Assembly: GCA_963995505.1 (NCBI GenBank) | Contig: OZ023190.1 | Span: 6,280,516-6,344,515 of the forward strand | DNA from: Hypericum androsaemum | Lineage: Eukaryota > Streptophyta > Magnoliopsida > Malpighiales > Hypericaceae | Direction: 5' to 3' | DNA: 64,000 nucleotides | In this document: in pieces, positions 25,893-37,790 of the stretch | How positions within the stretch are numbered: the stretch's first letter is position 1 | How the letters are laid out: the number at the start of each line of letters is the position of its first letter | Notes under the pieces: generated by a model | Databases searched by the model: none | Told to the model about the DNA's origin: nothing | The model's input: only the letters and a program-made list of their open reading frames with translations | Translations under genes and position numbers: made by a program

Positions 25893-26129
25893 CCTGTAAT
25901 CTACTCTGTAAGTCGCTATTTCTGTGAATGAACGGCTTCTAGGTCATCATTTAAAAAAAACTAGTTCTTGCGCCTCACATGCTTCTCTTCTACCTTACCC
26001 AATGGACACTCCAATGTATATCAACGACTAGTTTAATAAATGTAATAAATGTATATTAGTTGTTATCACCTAAATACTTAACTCTTAACCTTTCCATGTA
26101 TATATACATGTAATGATGTTACTATGAAT

Positions 26130-26830
26130 AAGAGAGTTTGATCTTCTTATCTCAAAATCATCATCGTATCAAAGGAGTAAACATCATTTACTAACTTCTA
26201 TCTTCTCTTCAAGCATTCCTAAATTTACATGGCTAAAAATGAGAGTTCGACCCTTAACAATACCCAAGAGATTGTTGTTTCCAGTCCAGAGTCAACTCAA
26301 GAAACTATTTGAATCTGAAGACAACAAATGGTTGAAAACCACCATTGTGTTCAATTGCAACAATTATCTTTTGTGATCTAAAGCAATTCACATTGCTATA
26401 TGCGAGAGAGAAAGGCTGGGTTTCATTGATGGGAGTTTTCCAACTTGTTCCCCTACTAAACCATTCTTCCCAGAATAGAGCATGAATGACCAGTTAGTCA
26501 TGGCATGTCTCCTAAATTCAGAAGATGCAAAGCTTCACGACTTACTTACTTTTGTTGAAAGTGCAAAAGAAGTGTGGGACTCCATCAAAGAGCTCTACTC
26601 TCAACAGGAGAATCTCTATCGAATTTTTGAGCTGAAGAAAACTCTCGCACACCATAAAAAAGGTGACAAGTCATTTGTGGAGTATCTCAACCAAGTTATG
26701 TGAATGAGCTTTTAATGCTTATACATTTAACTTTTGATACTCTGATTCTCAAGAAAAGAGATAATGATGATAAAATCTTCAAGATTCTCATGGGTCTTGG
26801 CTCTAAAATCATTCGTCGTCATTGGAGAAG
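26130..26830 (+). pseudogene. Copia 5' end relic: LTR end, primer site and gag
   Basis: A CGTATCAAAGGAG motif near 26165 resembles the initiator-methionine primer-binding site of copia elements after an LTR end. A start codon at 26230 and the frame at 26482-26703 follow. That frame encodes a UBN2-type copia gag segment with WDSIKELYSQQ, ELKKTLAHHKKGDKSF and VEYLNQVM. The sequence switches to unrelated GC-rich DNA near 26830, so the rest of the element is missing. Confidence 0.7.
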
Positions 26831-26834
26831 GCCT

Positions 26835-27180
26835 AGCTCGATTGGATCTGCGAGGCGGTAAACGACAGATCTTTCCAACAGGGTGACCTCTTCACCTTCG
26901 GGCGACCCCAAAGGCTAGCTCGCCAAGTGGCAAAAATCCCTCGCCGTCGACGAGTACCTTCTCTTACCGAAAAGGATGGACTGGCTCAGATCTGCGACAA
27001 AGCTAGAAACGTCAATCCCCGAGGTCCCTAGAAAGGAGCATCACAACGAGGTGTTCTACTTCGCAACCGAGGAGCCAATCCCAACTGGGACGCTGCTCCA
27101 CTGGTTCGTCCACGGGGAAGGCGCTAATATGTAACTACCACCGGGGACATGGTTGGGAAGGAGAAGAAAGAGGGTGAGGA
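26835..27180 (+). other. Unidentified GC-rich, gene-like fragment
   Basis: The composition changes abruptly to GC-rich next to the truncated copia relic. One plus-strand frame (about 26923-27136) stays open for about 70 codons and includes AVDEYLLLPKRMDWLRSATK and TGTLLHWFVHGEGANM. It looks like displaced coding DNA, but I do not recognise the family and see no start or splice sites. Confidence 0.35.
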
Positions 27181-27448
27181 AGGATATTTATTTTTTAAAA
27201 TATTTTTTGGTTTAAAGGTATGAAGATCATTTCACCTTAAAAAAAAGAAAAAATCGATCGATGGCGTGAGTGAAGAATTAGTAACATTTTACCAAACAAG
27301 ACAACGAAATAATTTTTTAAATATAAGGCAGCATCATTGTTAATTTGATCAAATAGTTGATCTGAGGAAAATTTGCCCCTTAATTATTTGAATAGCTTGG
27401 ATTTTTTAGAGTTGGACGGGAAATCGGCTACGTTTAAGCCCACTAAAT

Positions 27449-27633
27449 GTACGGGTTCGGATTCAGTGGGGACAATAGCTATCCCCACTGAAATGGATCA
27501 AGTCATTATACTTATAGACACAATTTTTTATGACTGTCAGATCTGTAGACACGATTTTTAATAAAATTTGATGGTCTAAAAAAATCTCTTCCGTGGAGAC
27601 AACTTTTATATTGTTCCCATTTAATCCAAAACC
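27449..27633. mobile_element. ~185-bp MITE, GTGGGGACAA family, copy 2
   Basis: Ends in GGATTCAGTGGGGACAA on the left and an inverted GGATTAAATGGGAACAA on the right. The interior matches 19330-19498. No clear TSD remains. A weaker third relative may lie at 45290-45350. Confidence 0.65.
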
Positions 27634-27639
27634 TCGCCG

Positions 27640-28150
27640 CCGCCGGTGCTTTGGTTTTTGGTTTGGCGTGGTCAAAGAACGCGTTGTCGTGGATGAGATA
27701 GGACTCGGGGCTGTGTACAGCTTTTTGGATCGGGTCCAACTTTGAAGATTCTCGATTATTTTCAATCTTCTTTTTTTTAATTCTCTTTTTCGTCTGATTC
27801 CTCCTATTGTCTTTTTGCCAAAAATGAAGGAAATTGTTCACAGTTGCAATTTTTTCGTCTGAGCAATTTTTCTATTCTACATTTTCACAATTTGAAGCTC
27901 TCTAATCCGAAGTTTTTGAACATTTCGATCTAAAATTTGTGGTTGTTGCTCCTCATATGTCAAATGCCATTAATCACCGTAATCATGGCTCGACATGGAA
28001 ACGGGAAAAAAGTCCTACCATATGTCTATTTTCGAGTTTTTCACAAAAATGGGACCTGTTTTCAAAGTTTTCTGGTGGAGGTGTCCAAAAATAATACGAA
28101 ACTATTTTTTTTTGAATTGTTTTTTGTCATACTAGGGTAGAATAAAAAAA
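27640..28150. other. Intergenic DNA, no gene recognised
   Basis: Overlapping antisense and sense frames here have no domain and no splice logic. Confidence 0.45.
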
Positions 28151-28399
28151 GGCAAATTACGCTCACATCCCTGTAGTTTTGTTTCCCTCCTTCTTGGGTC
28201 CCTACGTTTCTGAAATCCTTGTTGTTATCCCCCGTGTTTGGGTTTAGAAACTCTAGGGTTCCTCGATGATGTCATCGGTCTTTTTTTTGGATGTTTTATC
28301 TTAGAAATGACGGATATGCCCTTATAGAAAAAAAAGAAAAATCATCTCCATCATCTTCATCGATTCTGAAAATTACAGGGACGTGAGCGTAATTTGTCC
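28151..28399. mobile_element. 249-bp MULE-related MITE
   Basis: The termini are GCAAATTACGCTCACATCC on the left and, inverted from the right, ACAAATTACGCTCACGTCC. They closely resemble the ends of the MULEs at 12405-13772 and 43726-44906. A-rich flanks make the TSD unreadable. There is no coding sequence. Confidence 0.7.
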
Positions 28400-28886
28400 C
28401 AAAAAATTGTATTTTAGCAATACTATTTTGCTGAGACGTGTAAATGCATGAAGTTTGATTCATAATTCCTTGTTATTTTAGACAATTAGTGAATTCACTT
28501 AAGTACTCGATACCATTGTCACGTCACGTCAGCCAACGTACGTCTTAGCGTAAAATACTATGACATGGACTGCCACACTGCCCGGAACATAAAATTTCAC
28601 AAATTACATAGACTAAATTTAAAATTTTAAATCACGGAGATTAAATGCAAAAAACCGTGATAACACATGCTACTAAAGTTGATCGAATAATCAAACATAC
28701 GAAGAAAAATCCAATAATGAGCCGGGCCACCACATGTGGGGAAGGAAGGTGGTGAAGTAAGCTGGCAAACACCAACACCCTGGACCTGGACGACCAAACC
28801 CCACTCACCCTCTCTCCCTCTCTTCCCACCCAATTCTTAATTTAATTTGAAACCCTAATCTAATCCCAATCAGGAGCAGAAGTGGG

Positions 28887-31351
28887 ATGATCGGGTACGG
28901 TGGGCCCAGGAGGGTCCAGATAGAGGACGCGCCCAGATACGACGCCGCCGAGGAGGAGGAGGAGGAGGAGGAAGAGGAAGGCCCGAGGCTGAAGCAGTCG
29001 CTGAGCAACGCGAGCGAGGATCAGGAGCCCTTCATGGGTGTCAAAGTCAGGAGGAAGGCCTCGCTCCACAGGGGGGACCCCAAGGGGGACTACCTCGACG
29101 TCCCTTCTTACCCTTATTTGATGAAGATCCTCCAGAAACAAGGTACCCACATTGCGAGATGATCCGTTGTTCGTTGTGTTTCCGGCCGTCGGGTTGCGTG
29201 ATGTTCTTGCTGGTTAGGGGTGTTTGTTTTTGTGAAGGAGGACTGACCAAACTGCGGATTAGGTTAGATTTAGAATGGGCAATCTAGGGAGACTGGTAGG
29301 GGCTCTTTTTTGGAAAGACGAGTCGAGTTTGAATGGGTCCGTTGGTGAATGGATTTGTGGTTTTGCTGTGGGGAACTAATTGTTGTGCTTGATGCAGCAA
29401 ATAACGGAGTGCGTATTGAATATACCGGATACTAGGCTAATGTGTATATGCTATCTTCAATGGAGCAATGTACTATGAGCAAAATGAATAGATTTGTGGA
29501 TCGGCAAAAATCTGCTATCTGTTTTATGCCGAGCACACACAAGCATGTTCGGAGCAGTTTTAGAATATTAGGGAGTCCCATGATAACTCACAAATTGTTA
29601 AGAGTATGTGTTCGCTCACAAATTGCATTGATGTTGATGTTGCTCAATCTGTCACGACCCTGAAATTTGTGAAAAAGAAACCTAGTTGCAGACAGTTGAA
29701 GATTAACTCAATTAAGGATTTTGTTGTTGCTTCTAAATAGTTTCAGTTAAGGATTTAACCATGACAAGATGGTGAATGTATGCAAATTTGGTTAGTTAGA
29801 CAATTGCAAGTCATTTAACTGAAAGAACAATCAGAAGTCTTATAACAAGCTTGCTTGCGTTTGGTAAGACGGATGAATTGAAAGGAAGTCTGAGTCAGAA
29901 CAGTGTTTCTACTATTGTTCTAAAGTGAAACTGTTTCATCTTATTTTTGGCTCTGCAGGTGACAAACAAGTTTTGTTTGCTGATAAAGTTTTGAAGTTTA
30001 CTGGTTCTGGAAAGATGAAACGGCGCATATTGCTAATAACTGACTTTGCCATTTATATGGTGGACCCGGAGAGAGACTCACTCAAGCGACGGATAGCTCT
30101 TGCAGCCGTAGAGAAGATATTTTTGAGCGAATTGAGTGATAACTTTTTTGCAATCGTTATTCCAACTGAATACGATTTACTGATGGCCAGCACTCGGAAG
30201 ACTGAAATTGTCACAGTTTTGGTTGAAGCCATGAAGAGCTCCTCCAATTATGAACTTGAGGTCGTTTTCTCGAATAGGTAATAGAGGTTTTATTGATCTG
30301 ATCTCCTTTTATGTGAAAGATAAGTTTGTTGATTTGATCTTTTGTTTTTAGCCAAGTACAATACAGTTCTAGCCATTTCAGTACTAGGAAGATCTGCATT
30401 TTTTCCTGCAGTTTTACATCTGTCAGTCAGTTTATGATCCTATGCATGCTTGCCTACTGTATCTGTGGAAAGGAACTTCCTTTTCAGGCATCTTTCATGT
30501 CAACTTTCGCTCGACATGCATATAGTTTATTGTGGGGCATTTGGTTTATTTAAAGAAACTTAGTTTATATTCTGTTTCTCTTTTGTTCTTTAGTTTAAAG
30601 AATGAGTGAGAACGATTTTAACAGTACCCATGTCTTGATTCCAGTAAATAAGGCATTCATTTGAATTGATCTATAGTTTGTCGGGGCTATTGGAACTGGG
30701 CCATTTTTTTGTGAAGTTGACGGAAATTGCTATATAAACTCCAAATTTATTGACGACTACATTACTTTCTATTAATGACACTTACTATTTTCAAGCTGGG
30801 GAACTATTTTCCATCCAAAATCCACAGCAAGAATGAACAACTATTAATTTCCCTACATTTCATCTGGACACGAAGTGTGTTCCAAAATCAATTACTTTTC
30901 ACCACTATGTGAAAGAGTCAGCTCTGCGTAGAACTTCTTATATTATTTTTCATCACCCTATAATTTTGTTTTTTGGGGGAACAATCACAGTGCGATCTCG
31001 TCCTACCGTTCTTTAAATATTCTTCTTTAGGATGCTATCTCTACTTAACTTGGAGTCCCCCTGAATGATCTTCCTTCTAATTTCAGCTTTGAGTACAATG
31101 CAGCTGCTGAGTTGGTAAAAGAAGTTCAATTCGAAGAAGTTGAAGGTACAGTAACCCTCAGCTCTATATCTTTGACTGAGGGATTGTTGCTACAGCTATT
31201 TAAGTAACCTTATTGTTGCTCCTTAGGCTATAAGTTATGTTTTTTTGGAGAATAAATGTTGCTATTGTCTCGTGTGCTCCTGAAGCCGTGCTTTTACTCC
31301 TTGCTGTCTCAATTTGCAGGTGGTGTAAAAACAAGAATTATGAAGAAGTAA
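28887..31351 (+). CDS. TH1 (class I myosin tail homology) domain protein, no motor
   Basis: Coding exons are 28887-29142, 29959-30277, 31087-31145 and 31320-31351, with GT-AG introns and consistent phases, giving 221 codons. Residues 22-31 are ten glutamates from a GAG repeat. From about residue 50 to 205 the sequence follows the TH1 pattern: VLFADKVLKFTGSGKMKRR, an LLITDFAIYMVD strand, then KRRIALAAVEKIFLSELSDN, YDLLMASTRKTEIVTVL and ELEVVFSN. In class I myosins TH1 binds acidic phospholipids. This protein has no motor head, IQ motif or SH3 domain, so a membrane-binding role is inferred, not shown. There is no signal peptide or membrane segment, so it is probably cytosolic or peripheral membrane. 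The start lies just after a GC-poor leader. The last exon encodes a short basic tail ending in IMKK. The frame is intact. Confidence 0.85.
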
Positions 31352-34300
31352 TTGTAGCCTACACCTGCTGTTTGTAGATTATGTGCAGTGGCACTACTCG
31401 TTGTAGAGATGGGAAGATGATTGCATGCTAAACCAACCAGAAGATTTCAGCTATACTGACAGTTTTGCTTCTGCTATTTGTCATCATATTGTAAGAGATG
31501 TAATTGTTTGGTCAACTCTCAGCAAAAATTCATTTTGGTACATGAATCGAGAAGCTGTTCCTCTTGCGGTTGCTAACTACGGGGACAACCCGACTAAGGT
31601 ACTTTCTGTGGTGTATCCTCCTTGCTGGTTATGAAAAGTAGACCTCAGGCAAACTCTTGCTATGGTTATCCTCCTCAAGTTTGTGAAAGAAAATATCTGT
31701 CCTTTCTAACTGATCACCCCCCTCATCATTTGGAGGGCAACTTTTCTTCAAGGATTTCGGGGGTAACTTGGTTGTTGCTTGATTGCACTAAAATAGCATA
31801 TAGGTTGCCTCGGGGGTTAGAAGTGATCGAGCTTATGACCAACTATAACTAGCCTACATAGAAACATCTAGGAATTGCACATACTTGCACACTGATAGAG
31901 AGGTTTAAGCTTAGTCTCACCAGTTTGGTAACTTCAGTTTAAGAAGTGAATTTCATTGCCCTTGCCTTAAGTTCCTGAACTCGCCAATGCATCCATTCTC
32001 TCATCCGCGAAAAATGGGATTTCGCCTCGGCGCATTTCGAGGCCCCCCCCCCCCCTTGCTTCTGCATCACGACAGCTTCAGTCTTAGTTCCTGTTTGTTC
32101 ATAGGATTCTTATCCTGAGGTGAAAAGCAGTCGTTGATCTTTCTCGACCTTAGTTCCTACGTTATAAGCCCTTTGATTGCAAGTCTCCTGGCAAAGAAGC
32201 GGTGTAAAAGTTAAAGGTCTCAACCAATCCATCCATTATTTAAGATTCAAAAGTCATGCTTACGATTTATCTGCAGCAATAAGCAAAGAACAATTTAGCC
32301 TTTGGTCGGAAGCTCCTTAGCTATCTCCAATGTCTAATTGAAGGTCTATAATATATTTGTAGAAACTAGAGCACCTCATTTACAATGTCTGAGACCCAAG
32401 TAACAACAACAAATGTGATCTTTAAAATTCCAAGGCGACAAAAATAAAATAAAATACATGAAGTGAGTTGAAACCAAGATGCTTTAAAACATACAAGAAC
32501 CATAATGTCGTTAGTCTGCCTTTTTTCATCGTCAATGGTCCTGTCCAAATCATCTCCACAATTTTCACTGCACGAAAAGCATAACCAATTATCATGTCAG
32601 GTAGAGTGAAAACTGCTGAGAAGTCTCAGAAGAGTTAACAAAGATTACTCAAATGTCAGAGCAACATGCAATTTACCTTCTTCCGATGACAAATCGTGCA
32701 ATACCCTTTTCAACCGAAAAAATATTTGGCCTAGCGGTACAAGGTCATGATTTGACGGAGGTCCAAGGTTCAATTCCTGGCAGGTGTAATCTTGGTGTAA
32801 ATAATCTTTCTTTCAAAAAAAAAAAAGCTTACATGTTGTAAATCATATTTGCTACCAAAGAGAGGTAAATTCTTTAAATCATAAAAACATCCTTCGCAAG
32901 TTCTATTTCTTTGTTTTTTCCAAAGCATAAAAAACATGTTCAACTAAAGTAGATAACTGTTAAATTTTACTGATCATGCTATAATTTTTGTTGTCTCATC
33001 CACTGTAATCGGAGATTTCCCCCCCTAAACCAAAGCACGAAGAGAGCTCAATTGCTGATATCATATTACTGAGAAAGTTCAATCATTTCCTCCCAATATT
33101 TACACATCCAACACTGCTTCACGCTCCTACAGCACCTCAACCGATCAAATCGACAAAAAACTGCAACAATGGCTTAGCTAATAAATAAACAGCAACAACC
33201 GAGCCTCGCCCCATCATATGGAATCGGCTATTGAGCTCTATCATATAAACAGGTCCTCAGAAATATCCATATATTCGAAATTGTTTGCCACAAAATTCTC
33301 ACAGGCTTAAATGCGAGTACCCTCCCGATTTCCGCATCATTGCTACATGTGCATCGATCACACTTCTCATACTTTTACAGGAAAAAATGATTTATTACAC
33401 CAAAAAGAACGGATTACTCTTCTCTTATTAAGAGCAAACCAACTTAAGCTTAGCGAATGACAGTGATATGGAGATGATTTCAAATTGATTATGTTGGAAG
33501 TATTTAGTCTGTTGGTAATAAAAGATATCAACTGCAACCACGATGTTCGAAGATTCACTTTCTTGAAATGAATTTCTCCTCAAATCCTTGCATATATCAT
33601 ACTTTCGCCGATTAGTAAAAATGCTAGAATAAGATTGAATCTTTCAATGTCGTGATTACACTTGATATTTTCCGTAGAACATATTCTTGCACATTTTTTC
33701 TAAGGACTTTGCTCGTTCTCTCATAGTTGCTTTGATTAACACTTAATAAAGTTGCTAGAATTTAAGAGTACTGGATATTATATAGTTTTAGTAACTACAT
33801 ATCCATCTTTTGCCGATTTGATACATTTGGCATAATTATTTGATTAGAGTAAAATATTCTACCTATAAAAAAATTGTAGTTCCGGCTAGCTTTCCGGACA
33901 CTATTTGCGTAAAAATCGTTGTGCAGTATCTTCGTCTCATGACAAAATATATATTTTATTTCCATCCCTATACTGTGTCCAAACTTTCACAAAAGATAAA
34001 ACTTCAGATCCCTATCATCTATGAATCTCGTCCCTTTCTTGGGTATTAGATTTACCACGTTTTCATGTTTTCTTAATCAAACACCGTGAATATAGAATAA
34101 AATCAATCAAATTGCATGTTCTATTTTGCTGCAAGCATATTTAATTTACATTCGAATTGAATAAAACTAGTTGAATTTGAATAGTCACAGTTTTAGAAAT
34201 TAAACTGAAAGGATGTGATTAACTTAGAAATTAAACTCATCTCTACGGTGTGGTGAGATCCGTTTCGAGCTCGGCAACGTATAGTTTAATAAATAAATAC

Positions 34301-34679
34301 GAGAGCGAAGAAGAAGACGACGAAGTAGAGGAGGTGAGCGACCTCCCAGGAGGACAGAAGACAAGTAGACGTGGGAGTGATGGTAGTAATCTCGAAATGC
34401 ACCCCCAACCTGAACCGTACCCACGACTTTTTGGCCCTCTATATTTCTTTTTGGAAAATTAGTCTAATACTTGATCATTTGATGTATTTATACATCAATA
34501 CTTTGTAGTTGAAAAATGATTGATCACGTGACAAAAAGTTCTCTATTGTTAACAATCAGGTAATATATAGACTCTGACTGACATTTAAGCATAAATATAT
34601 CTCCACCTCTTATAAAATCAAAAGTTAAAAACTAAAAAATAGTAGAACATCTTTTCACTTGTCTCTCTTCCAGAGAGAA
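31352..34679. other. TH1 gene 3' flank and intergenic DNA
   Basis: The TH1 3' UTR presumably begins here. Further on there is a run of 14 C at 32043-32056, a SINE at 32717-32826, and near 33186-33250 a motif (GCAACAACCGAGCCT followed by GGAATCGGCT) often seen in dispersed plant repeats. A small GC-rich patch at 34250-34430 has an acidic open frame of 70 codons that I do not recognise. No gene is supported. Confidence 0.5.
32717..32826 (+). mobile_element. tRNA-derived SINE
   Basis: A Pol III A box, TGGCCTAGCGGT (32727-32738), and a B box, GGTTCAATTCC (32767-32777), are spaced as in a tRNA gene. The element ends in a run of A residues (32815-32826) after CTTTCTTTC. The cloverleaf does not close, so it is not a tRNA gene. 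The TSD is unclear. Confidence 0.7.
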
Positions 34680-35637
34680 ATAAATAGACTATAAAGTGTT
34701 GTAAATAAATTCAATAGATGAAGCTAGGAGAGTCGCAGCAAAGTAACCTTATATTCGAAAAAGAATGTAACTGATGTTATAAAGGTTCCGACAAAATGAG
34801 GAAAGGGCGATGGAGAGAAAATGATTACAATTTTTAATAATATTTTGAATTTTTAGATTAAGATTTTATAGAATTTAGAAGTACCCCTGTTAAATTTTTT
34901 GACCCAAGTCAAAGATCAAAATGTCATCTACATGTTAAATAAAATAAATTTGTTACTCTCGATCGTTATTGTTAAACATAAACCACAAAATGCAGTAAAA
35001 CCTCTAGATCCCAATTTTTGTATAAACTAATTTTTTGAATAAATATATATATTTTTACATACTTTATAAATTTAAAAAATATTTTATGATAATAATTTTT
35101 ACTAGGCTTACTTGTTTGATAATTTTTACATTATTCGTCGTCTTTTGAATTATTTTCTAATAATTATTGTAACCATCATCTTGTTATAACATAAAAATAT
35201 CAATCTAGTGTAACACTTGAGTAAAGCTGGATGCCAAATCCTTTGATGATTTGAATATATAAAAAAATAACTACATTTTATCAATATTTTTTGTTAACTT
35301 AATATCAATAAAGTAATTTTGGTATATATATTTATTGGCCAAAATCTCATTTTTAATAATTTCAAAAATAATAAATATAAACTTCTCTTACGTGATAACC
35401 TCTACAAAATGATATATTTTTTCGTTTAGAGGGGTTTTACCGTATACCAAATACAAATGTGTAAAATGAATCGTAATGAAGCAAACTTTTCTTTTTAAAG
35501 ATATTTCGGCCTTTGGACTAGTCTAGACATGAAACATCACTCGGTTCGGTGAATCTCAACCTAAGCTTCTTAGCTCTACTTCTTTTAGTTTTATGTGAAC
35601 AATTATAATCTCAAAACTTGCTTTACCATTCCTAGTG

Positions 35638-35723
<86 letters not shown>

Positions 35724-37660
35724 CCTATCCTATTTATTTCACAAATTACCCCGACCTATCCACCCAAAAGTTAAGCGTCCATATCAATCATAACATACAA
35801 ATCAAATCTGGATTAATTGGTCATTGAGAAATAAATCCGATAACTAAAGCTAGCACAGTTACAACAGAGAAATCTTATATCTAAAAAATAATTTAATTGA
35901 TGTTATAAGAGCTCCAACTAAATAAGAAAACAGTCATGGAGGGGAATGACTAAATTTTTTGTGACATTTTGAATTTTTTTAGATTTAGATTTATAAAATT
36001 TAGGAATATGTTCGTTTAAAAATGGATCAAAGTCAAGATCAAAATTTCATGAAAATGTTAAATAAAATAAAATTTATTACTAGGTGTCATTGAACCACAA
36101 AATATGACAAACACAAATGTGCAAAATAAATTATTCTGAATTAAAAAAAAGAGATTTCAGCTTTCAAACTATTCTAGATAGGAAACAATACTCAATTCGG
36201 GGAATTCTGAACACCTAAGCTTCTTAACTCTATTTTTTTAGTTTAATGTCAGTAATAGTAATCGAGAAACATGCTCTACCGCTAGTACTTCACTGCTAAG
36301 ATTTCCTCTCTCTCGCTCCGAAACCTTCCTGTACTATATACACACACTACCCCATCTATTTCACAAGTAGAGGAACATTATATTGAAAAATAATTTGATT
36401 GATGTTTAAAAATTGACGTGTCAAAATTTTTACCTACTGTATAACACGATTTGAGGCCCACTGTATCAGATTGGCCACCGGCGTGATAGTAGACTCACCG
36501 GCCATTGGGTCGATCCCCAAGGTCATTGTGCACTCTCTTTTGAGCACCATTGGAGTAATGAACTCCTCCTCCCTATCTATCTCCTTATAACATATAGATT
36601 GAATCTGGGTTAGTCGATTAGTGACAAATAAATTCAATAACTGAAGCTAGCAGAGTTACAACAGATGAACCTTATATTGAAAAATAATTTGATTGATGTT
36701 ATAAGAGCTATGACCAAATGAGGAAAGGGCGAGGGTGAGAGAAGGATTACAAAAAACTTTTTATAATTTTTTAATGATATTTTGAATTTTTAGATTTAGA
36801 TTTTATAAAACTTAGGAGTATCATTGTTTAAAAAATTGATTAAAGTCAACATCAAAATGTCATCTAGTTGTTAAATAAAAAAATTATTAATCGTTCGATA
36901 TTTTAAACCAAAAATTATACAAAATACAACTATGCAAAATGAATCTTAATGAATTGGAGTTTATATTTTTATTGAGATTTTGGCCTCTAAACTAGTCTAG
37001 ACAACAAACAACACTCGGTTCGGTGAATTCTCAACACATAAGCTTCTTAACTCTATTTCTTTTAGTATTATGTCAACAATAATAATCTAGAAACTAGCTC
37101 TACTATTGCTACTTCACTGCTAAGATTTCCATTCTTTCACTCCAAAACTATTATGTACTATATAAACACAAACCATCACATTTGTTTCATAAATTAACCC
37201 CACCAATCCACCGCAAAGTTAATCGTTGATATCAATTATAATATACGACTCGAATATGAATTAGTCAACTAGTAAAAATTAAATACAATAGCTGAAGCTA
37301 ACAAAGTAAAAATTGAGTAACGTTATTCAACAAAAAGAATTTGATTGGTGTTATAAGGGCTCTAACCAAATGAGGAAAGAGCTACGGAGAGAGAAGGACT
37401 TGATAAATTCTTTTATTTTGTTATGATGTTTTAAATTTTTAGATTTAGATTTTATAAAATTTAGAAGTATCTTTGTTTAAAAAGTGATCAAAGTCAAGAT
37501 CAAAATGTTAGTTGTTAAATGAAGTGGACTTTCCTCTTTTAAAGAGATTTTTGACCTTTAAACTAGTCTAGTTAGGAATCAATACTGGGTTCGAGGAATT
37601 CTCAACAACTAAGCTTCTTGTGTCTATTTCTTTTACTTTTATGTCAATAATTTTTTTTAG
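34680..37660 (+). repeat. Tandem array of four long (0.4-1.1 kb) diverged units
   Basis: Units begin near 34700, 35829, 36626 and 37275. Each holds, in the same order, an AACTGAAGCTAGC-like motif, TTGATTGATGTTATAAG, CCAAATGAGGAAAGGGC, AAGTCAAGATCAAAATGTC, ACTCGGTTCGGTGAATTC and CTAAGCTTCTTAACTCTA. Units 1-3 continue into CACTACCCCATC-like sequence after a TATATA motif. The fourth unit is truncated. Similarity is obvious but indels are frequent. No protein is encoded. Confidence 0.8.
35639..35720. repeat. (TA)41 microsatellite
   Basis: An uninterrupted TA run of about 41 units. It sits in tandem unit 1 at the position where the sister units have only a short TATATA motif. Confidence 0.95.
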
Positions 37661-37688
37661 TTGCTCGAAGTATGCATAACAAACAAAC

Positions 37689-37790
37689 ATGATGTCATCC
37701 GCGATGTCGAGGGAACTTGCAGACTGCGGCAGTTCATCGATGTTCAAGTCAGCGGTGGAGTCGGATACACTTAAGAGAACTTCCTCCTGA
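37689..37790 (+). other. Short open frame next to the tandem array
   Basis: A 33-codon frame beginning MMSSAMSRELADCG lies just downstream of the truncated fourth repeat unit, in GC-richer DNA than its surroundings. It may be a displaced 5' exon. No family was recognised and no downstream exon was found. Confidence 0.2.

Larger units (their letters stand above)
23780..25957 (+). other. Possible retroposon 3' region split by a hAT element
   Basis: A GC-richer stretch (23780-24180) is followed by T-rich untranslated-looking DNA. Removing the hAT element at 24689-25892 and one TSD copy rejoins the sequence, which then ends in eight A residues at 25953-25960. The layout resembles a LINE-type 3' end, but I found no reverse transcriptase motif or flanking duplication. 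Confidence 0.3.

Noticed and set aside
28860..29250. Minus-strand frames opposite the TH1 gene exon 1
   Set aside because: The sense strand gives a spliced frame with a recognisable domain. The antisense frames are GAG-repeat shadows rich in leucine.
29442..29663. 73-codon plus-strand frame between TH1 exons 1 and 2
   Set aside because: It lies wholly in intron 1, bounded by good GT-AG sites that join the domain in frame, and shows no homology I recognise.
32717..32826. A tRNA gene
   Set aside because: A and B boxes are present, but the acceptor and anticodon stems do not pair and a poly-A tail follows, so it is a SINE.
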